Positions 6,769 through 9,713 of a stretch of 9,713 nt of DNA are shown one piece after another (position 1 is the first letter of the stretch; each line of letters starts with the position of its first letter). Made by a program: the position numbers and the translations under genes. The DNA is from an uncultured Eubacterium sp. (lineage in GTDB: Bacteria > Bacillota > Clostridia > Peptostreptococcales > Anaerovoracaceae), in assembly GCA_947367725.1 (NCBI GenBank), contig CANBFZ010000040.1, forward strand, positions 1-9,713. The letters run 5' to 3'. The notes beneath the pieces are model-generated. The model was not told the DNA's origin and searched no databases. It saw only the letters and a list, made by a program, of their open reading frames with translations.

Positions 6769-6800
6769 AAAAAAGTGCGGACAGGATTTCTGTCCGCACT
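6769..6800 (-). terminator. Terminator between convergent murE and the Rpn remnant
   Basis: A perfect 11-bp stem, AGTGCGGACAG (6774-6784) and CTGTCCGCACT (6790-6800), has a 5-nt loop. The minus strand continues into a run of T (complement of 6769-6774), so it is a classic terminator for the minus-strand gene. It lies 8 nt past the murE stop and could also end murE transcripts less efficiently, since only TAGCTATTTTA-like sequence follows on the plus strand. Confidence 0.88.
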
Positions 6801-6802
6801 AG

Positions 6803-7372
6803 CTATTTTAGATACTCCAAAGCTTTTTCCTCTGTTAATTGGAAGAGACTTGTGAGTTTTGACAGGATTCTTTCCTTCGAGATGTCTTCTGCGCGATTGT
6901 CTAAAGTGAATCGTTTCATGCCTTCGCCAAGCCCTTGCGCTATGCCCTGCGCATGCGCCTGTTCTGCGGCTTCTCTTGCGACTAAGTCCCTGTATTCCTC
7001 CATTGTGAATTCATAAAACTTCATTTTTTCGATCTCCTCCCCGTGTTTCTTTAGAAAATCTACAAGATATCCTTCATGGATACAGCGCTGGATGGCAGTT
7101 CTGATAGAACGTTCCAAAGGGATGCCTTCGCTTAAAGCGTCTTTTACGTAAGTGACCAGCTTGCTGTATCCCATCAGGATTCTGCTGCGGTTTAAAATTT
7201 CGTTATCTTTATTGTACCGCAAATTGATGAGCTTGACTACTAAATGCAGAGAGTTTTCCGTTGGAGACTCAATAAAACTGTCGGAAAGACTTAAGGTTTT
7301 CACATTCTACGGTTCGTTTCTGGTATAGAAAACATAAAAGACAGGCGTGGGTAGCTTGATTTTTTCCCTCAT
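6803..7372 (-). pseudogene. Truncated Rpn-family (PD-(D/E)XK) nuclease/transposase-like gene
   Basis: The longest intact piece, GTG 7301-7303 to TAG 6803-6805, encodes 166 aa. It matches the C-terminal half of Rpn-type recombination-promoting nuclease / PD-(D/E)XK transposase-family proteins common in Clostridia: SLHLVVKLINLRYNKDNEIL, then the helical IRTAIQRCIHEGYLVDFLKK segment, and a glutamine/alanine-rich AAEQAHAQGIAQGLGEG stretch. In the same frame upstream lie KIKLPTPVFYVFYTRNEP, then TAG (7307-7309), then NVKTLSLSDSF, which is how the family normally continues; the amber codon probably replaced a sense codon such as Tyr. The homology-like frame can be followed to about ATG 7370-7372. 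The N-terminal catalytic nuclease core is missing; the sequence beyond runs into the upstream region of the divergent gene at 7448. No ribosome binding site precedes the GTG. It still has a good terminator. I infer a dead gene; expression of the C-terminal fragment cannot be excluded. Confidence 0.75.
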
Positions 7373-7447
7373 GCAAGACTTTTTTGCATAAGCGGAATCT
7401 TTCATGCGAATACTAAGCCAAATAAGTCAAATAGGAGAGTGAATGTT

Positions 7448-7879
7448 ATGAACGAAGATAGTATCAGACTTTTGAAAGAAGTGAACGCAGGCTGTAAAAA
7501 TGCTGTCAATAGCTTCGATCAGGTCGTTGAGTTTGTCAAAGCACAGGATTTGAAGGACTTGATTGAAGAATACAGAAAAGAGCATGCGCTGATCGGCGAT
7601 ATTGCCCACCAGCTTTTGAACAATGATGGGGAAGACGAGAAAGAGCCGCTGCAGGTGGCGAAGGCCATGATGTGGTTCACCACAGAAATTAAAATGATGT
7701 TGGATGATGACGATAGCCGTGCTGCGGAGCTTTTGCTGGACGGCTGCCATATGGGAATCAAATCTTTAGGTAAATATCTGCGCGAATATGAAAATGCCGA
7801 CCAGAAAGAACGGGCGCTGGTCGGCAGATTAATGAACCTGGAAATGGAACTTTATAAAAAACTGATGGTATTTCTGTAA
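7448..7879 (+). CDS. Small helical protein, possibly ferritin-like; function unknown
   Basis: The protein is 143 aa, acidic, and predicted almost wholly helical from its heptad-like hydrophobic pattern, with breaks around residues 31-34, 59-66, 85-90 and 114-120. That fits a four-helix bundle. Glutamates and histidines are spaced as in some di-metal bundles (E40, E41, H46, H54, E80, E94, H101, E113, E132), but I cannot assign a metal site with confidence. No signal peptide or membrane segment is seen, so it should be cytosolic. I recall similar uncharacterised proteins in Clostridia with the same MNEDSIRLLKEVNAGCK-like opening and LLLDGCHMGIKSL segment. The start is ATG 7448-7450, with AGGAG at 7433-7437 10 nt upstream; the in-frame GTG at 7439 is only 1 nt from that site. 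No convincing promoter was found. Its stop lies 11 nt from the stop of convergent deoD with no terminator between them. Confidence 0.8.
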   Translation: MNEDSIRLLKEVNAGCKNAVNSFDQVVEFVKAQDLKDLIEEYRKEHALIGDIAHQLLNNDGEDEKEPLQVAKAMMWFTTEIKMMLDDDDSRAAELLLDGCHMGIKSLGKYLREYENADQKERALVGRLMNLEMELYKKLMVFL

Positions 7880-7890
7880 AGGAAAGACTG

Positions 7891-8595
7891 TTATTTGACA
7901 GCGGCTTCAAGGGCCAGTTTCATCATATCGGTGAACTGGTTCTGACGCTGCTCTACGGTAGCCTTTGCGCCGGTGACAAAGTGATCGCTTATGGTCATCA
8001 TGGCGAGGGCATTTCTGCTGTGGTAAGCGGCGTTCATGTAAAGGGCGGCGGCTTCCATTTCCACAGCCAGCACGTCCATGGTTGCCCATTGCTTCCACCA
8101 CTGGTCACCTAATTCATAAAATACGTCACCAGACACGGTATTTCCGGCTTTAAAGGAAATGCCGTGTTCTTTTCCCGCGTCTATGACCTTGGACAAAAGA
8201 GAAAAGCTGGCGCTTGGTGCATACTGTCCCGGCACGTTGAAAGCGTGCTGGTAATTAGAGTCGGTGGAGGCTGCCACCGCGACTACGATATCGCCCACGT
8301 CAATGCTATCGTGAAAAGCACCTGCAGTCCCAATTCGGATGATATTTTCTACTGCATATTCTGTAAAAAGTTCCCAGGAGTAGATACCCATAGAAGGCAT
8401 ACCCATACCGCTGCCCTGCACGGAAATTGGGACGCCTTTGTAAGTGCCCGTATAGCCGTACATATTGCGGATTTCTGAATATCTGACCGGGTGATCTAAA
8501 AAGTTTTCTGCGATGAACTGCGCTCGCAGCGGGTCGCCCGGCATGAGCACTGTCTTTGCGATTTGGCCTTTTTCAGCGCCGATGTGTAATGACAT
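7891..8595 (-). CDS. deoD: Purine-nucleoside phosphorylase, DeoD type
   Basis: This cytoplasmic enzyme splits purine (deoxy)nucleosides with phosphate into base and (deoxy)ribose-1-phosphate, for purine salvage. The protein is 234 aa, the usual size for the hexameric bacterial form. Residues fall at the same numbers as in the E. coli enzyme: H4; G20 and R24 in MPGDPLRA; R43; R87 in IIRIGTAGA; F159; VEMEAA with E179, M180, E181; D204 in TISDHF; and R217 in EQRQ. Phosphate-site residue 90 is Thr rather than Ser, a conservative change. D204, the base-protonating residue that lets this type act on adenosine, is present, so broad purine specificity is expected. I start at ATG 8593-8595 with GGAGG (8603-8607) 7 nt upstream; an in-frame extension to 8718 has no homology-like sequence and is leader. 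It is a single-gene unit with its own promoter and a leader of about 140 nt. Confidence 0.96.
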   Translation of the reverse strand: MSLHIGAEKGQIAKTVLMPGDPLRAQFIAENFLDHPVRYSEIRNMYGYTGTYKGVPISVQGSGMGMPSMGIYSWELFTEYAVENIIRIGTAGAFHDSIDVGDIVVAVAASTDSNYQHAFNVPGQYAPSASFSLLSKVIDAGKEHGISFKAGNTVSGDVFYELGDQWWKQWATMDVLAVEMEAAALYMNAAYHSRNALAMMTISDHFVTGAKATVEQRQNQFTDMMKLALEAAVK

Positions 8596-8738
8596 AGAAA
8601 AACCTCCATATTTCTTTATTTTTATTCTTTTCGGAAAGAAGATCATCGTCTTGCTACGGGTTTTGTAAACCAAGGGTTCTATATTGCCTGAGAGCAGTGT
8701 GCCTCCAGTTGTCCGCAATGCAATCGATTTTGTCCTTT
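8596..8738 (-). promoter_or_regulatory. Long deoD leader with glycine-riboswitch-like core fragments
   Basis: The predicted transcript has about 143 untranslated nt. It contains GGACAACTGGAG (8703-8714) and, 8 nt later, CTCTCAGGCA (8685-8694) followed by ATATAGAAC. These resemble the 5' and 3' halves of a glycine aptamer core, but the P3 arm that normally lies between them (with CCGAAGG) is absent. Further down, GGTTT/AAACC and TTCTTT/AAAGAA form short hairpins. No terminator-antiterminator pair is evident. This may be a decayed riboswitch, an unrelated structured leader, or coincidence. Confidence 0.35.
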
Positions 8739-8744
8739 GCTAGT

Positions 8745-8773
8745 ATTATAGCATCGAACCAAAAGGGACGCAA
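8745..8773 (-). promoter_or_regulatory. Promoter of deoD
   Basis: Minus-strand perfect -10 TATAAT (8745-8750) preceded by TGC (extended -10). A weak -35, TTGCGT (8768-8773), lies at 17-nt spacing. The predicted start is near 8738. Confidence 0.7.
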
Positions 8774-8892
8774 GGAAGGGGCGTGAAAATGAAGTAGAAT
8801 TTGCGTGTACTACGTTTTGTGATAAGCATCGATGCAACAGCGTGCAGTACAAGTTGGAGAAAGTCTTAAAGTAGGATTAAGAACTGAAAAGG
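8774..8892. other. Intergenic stretch without a recognised gene
   Basis: This sits between the deoD promoter and the rpsT terminator. I see no reading frame worth calling. It holds TGTACT (8806-8811) and AGTACA (8846-8851) as inverted arms around the 10-bp palindrome GCATCGATGC (8826-8835). This could be a weak operator-like or hairpin structure; nothing else stands out. Confidence 0.4.
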
Positions 8893-8930
8893 ACAAAAAA
8901 ATAAAACCGATGGGAGACACATCCATCGGC
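8893..8930 (-). terminator. Rho-independent terminator of rpsT
   Basis: CCGATGG (8907-8913) and CCATCGG (8923-8929) form a 7-bp stem. On the minus strand it is followed by TTTTATTTTTTT (complement of 8895-8906). It lies about 55 nt past the rpsT stop; a smaller hairpin, GTGCAT/ATGCAC (8947-8965), lies between them. Confidence 0.85.
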
Positions 8931-8984
8931 TTTCTTGCTCTCGCATGTGCATTTAACTTATGCACTGGTGGGGACGGGTGAGAC

Positions 8985-9257
8985 TTATTTTGCTGCTTTT
9001 GCAGCGTTGAATCTTTTTGCTAATCTGGAAACTTTTCTGGAAGCAGCTTTCTTGTTCAGTGTACCTTTTGCCGCAGCCTGCATTAATTTCTTTTCAGCCG
9101 CTACTAATTTTTCAGCAGCAGCATCCATGTTGCCTTCTGCTAAAGCAGCATCGAAATTCTTAAGAGCAGTCTTGACATGGTCCTTCACTCTTCTGTTTCT
9201 AGCAGTTTTCTTGTCGATTACTCTGATTCTTTTTTTTGCGGATTTAATGTTTGCCAT
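8985..9257 (-). CDS. rpsT: 30S ribosomal protein S20
   Basis: This is a primary-binding small-subunit protein that contacts 16S rRNA early in 30S assembly. The 90 aa match the family length (about 85-90). The protein begins MANIKSAKKRIRVIDKKTARN, the usual S20 opening, is rich in Lys, Arg and Ala, and is all helical. The C-terminal KGTLNKKAASRKVSRLAKRF segment is typical. The start ATG (9255-9257) is preceded by GGGGTGA about 7 nt upstream. It is a single-gene unit with a near-consensus promoter and its own terminator. A small hairpin in the leader, TTTAGC/GCTAAA (9282-9301), might take part in feedback control, as S20 represses its own synthesis in E. coli, but this is only inference. Confidence 0.97.
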   Translation of the reverse strand: MANIKSAKKRIRVIDKKTARNRRVKDHVKTALKNFDAALAEGNMDAAAEKLVAAEKKLMQAAAKGTLNKKAASRKVSRLAKRFNAAKAAK

Positions 9258-9312
9258 AATTATTCACCCCACTATTAAATTTTTAGCTTTTTTACGCTAA
9301 ATTCGCATATTA

Positions 9313-9341
9313 AGTATAGCCTAAGTACCGGCAGATTGCAA
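9313..9341 (-). promoter_or_regulatory. Promoter of rpsT
   Basis: Minus-strand -35 TTGCAA (9336-9341), a 17-nt spacer, and -10 TATACT (9313-9318; 5 of 6 consensus). It begins only 14 nt after the glutaminase stop codon. The resulting leader of about 48 nt carries the TTTAGC/GCTAAA hairpin. Confidence 0.8.
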
Positions 9342-9355
9342 GGTTTTTTTGAAAT

Positions 9356-9713
9356 CTAAAACACACTTAAGTGCAATTTCTTGCTCAGCATTTCAAGCAT
9401 TTTCACACCAGCAATGCTGTTTCCTTTCTTATCAAGTCCGGGAGAGTAGATGCCAACCCCCATGCGATGCGGACAAATTGCCATAATACCGCCGCCAACA
9501 CCGCTCTTTGCAGGAATGCCTACGGTTGTGGCAAATTCACCGCTGCCATCATACATTCCGCTGGTCATAAGAATCGCATTGATAAATGAAGCGTGTTCTG
9601 CAGAAATAATCTGGCAGCCTGTATCTGCGTCTTTTCCGTGATTGGAAAGAAGCAACCCAATTTTTGCAAGATCTTTACAGTTTACATTGATGGAGCACAT
9701 AGCGAAATATACA
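9356..9713 (-). CDS. glsA: Glutaminase, C-terminal part (runs off the right edge)
   Basis: The serine-dependent glutaminase of the beta-lactamase-like fold hydrolyses glutamine to glutamate and ammonia. About 118 C-terminal residues are visible; the frame stays open to the edge, reading VYFAMCSINVNCKDLAKIG there, so the ATG at 9698-9700 is internal. Family landmarks: CSINVNCKDLA, GMYDGSGEFATTVGIPAKSG, VGGGIMAICP and the closing GIYSPGLDKKGNS. The AKSGVGGG segment corresponds to the conserved substrate-pocket strand; the catalytic Ser-x-x-Lys lies in the missing N-terminal part. The C-terminus is complete, ending at TAG 9356-9358. No clear terminator follows, so some transcripts may run into rpsT on the same strand. 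Likely role: nitrogen metabolism or acid tolerance through ammonia release. Confidence 0.95.
   Translation of the reverse strand, partial: VYFAMCSINVNCKDLAKIGLLLSNHGKDADTGCQIISAEHASFINAILMTSGMYDGSGEFATTVGIPAKSGVGGGIMAICPHRMGVGIYSPGLDKKGNSIAGVKMLEMLSKKLHLSVF

Noticed and set aside
7371..7389. Hairpin ATGCAA/TTGCAT upstream of the ferritin-like gene
   Set aside because: Only 6 bp and AT-rich, with a loop of mixed sequence; no promoter or terminator function can be supported.
8596..8718. A 41-codon N-terminal extension of DeoD
   Set aside because: GGAGG at 8603-8607 precedes MSLHIGAEKG, residue numbering then matches the E. coli enzyme exactly, and the extension shows leader RNA features instead.
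8935..9300. A 121-codon hydrophobic frame on the plus strand opposite rpsT
   Set aside because: It is the antisense of the Lys/Ala-rich S20 gene, which naturally reads as Phe/Leu/Ala-rich, and has no independent support.
9364..9373. 10-bp palindrome CACTTAAGTG near the end of glsA
   Set aside because: It is short, lies within the coding end, and has no T-run; chance is a sufficient explanation.

Overview
The window looks like a chromosomal segment from a Gram-positive anaerobe of the class Clostridia. The signs are AGGAGG-type ribosome binding sites, extended -10 promoters, a T-box in front of ileS, a eukaryote-like (type 2) IleRS, and a LytTR regulator paired with a multi-pass membrane sensor. 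Neither edge is a natural boundary: a sensor kinase gene is cut on the left and a glutaminase gene on the right. I cannot name the genus from sequence alone.

Layout. 1-1062 (minus): a two-component operon, LytTR response regulator first and the membrane sensor second. 1143-4935 (minus): the isoleucyl-tRNA synthetase unit, made of promoter, T-box leader with AUC specifier, leader terminator, about 320 nt of untranslated DNA carrying duplicated hairpin repeats, ileS, and a strong terminator. 4940-5270: a gene-free region between the divergent ileS and murE promoters, packed with TGTCAAT/ATTGACA heptamers in direct and inverted arrangement. 5270-6800 (plus): a single MurE-type Mur ligase gene with its own promoter and a terminator shared with the convergent neighbour. 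6803-7372 (minus): remnant of an Rpn/PD-(D/E)XK nuclease gene, broken by an amber codon and lacking its N-terminal half. 7448-7879 (plus): a small helical, possibly ferritin-like protein of unknown function. 7891-8750 (minus): deoD with a long leader. 8893-9341 (minus): rpsT with promoter and terminator. 9356-9713 (minus): the C-terminal part of glutaminase.

How the parts relate. These are mostly independent single-gene units: translation (ileS, rpsT), wall synthesis (murE), purine salvage (deoD) and glutamine breakdown (glsA). They do not form one pathway. I see no phage, CRISPR, toxin-antitoxin or biosynthetic cluster and no clear new multi-gene system. The points worth a second look are the swapped HIGH signature (GIHH) of IleRS, which predicts very high mupirocin tolerance; the two unexplained non-coding repeat regions on either side of the ileS promoter; the EDPR motif in place of DNPR in the Mur ligase; and a deoD leader that resembles a decayed glycine-riboswitch core.
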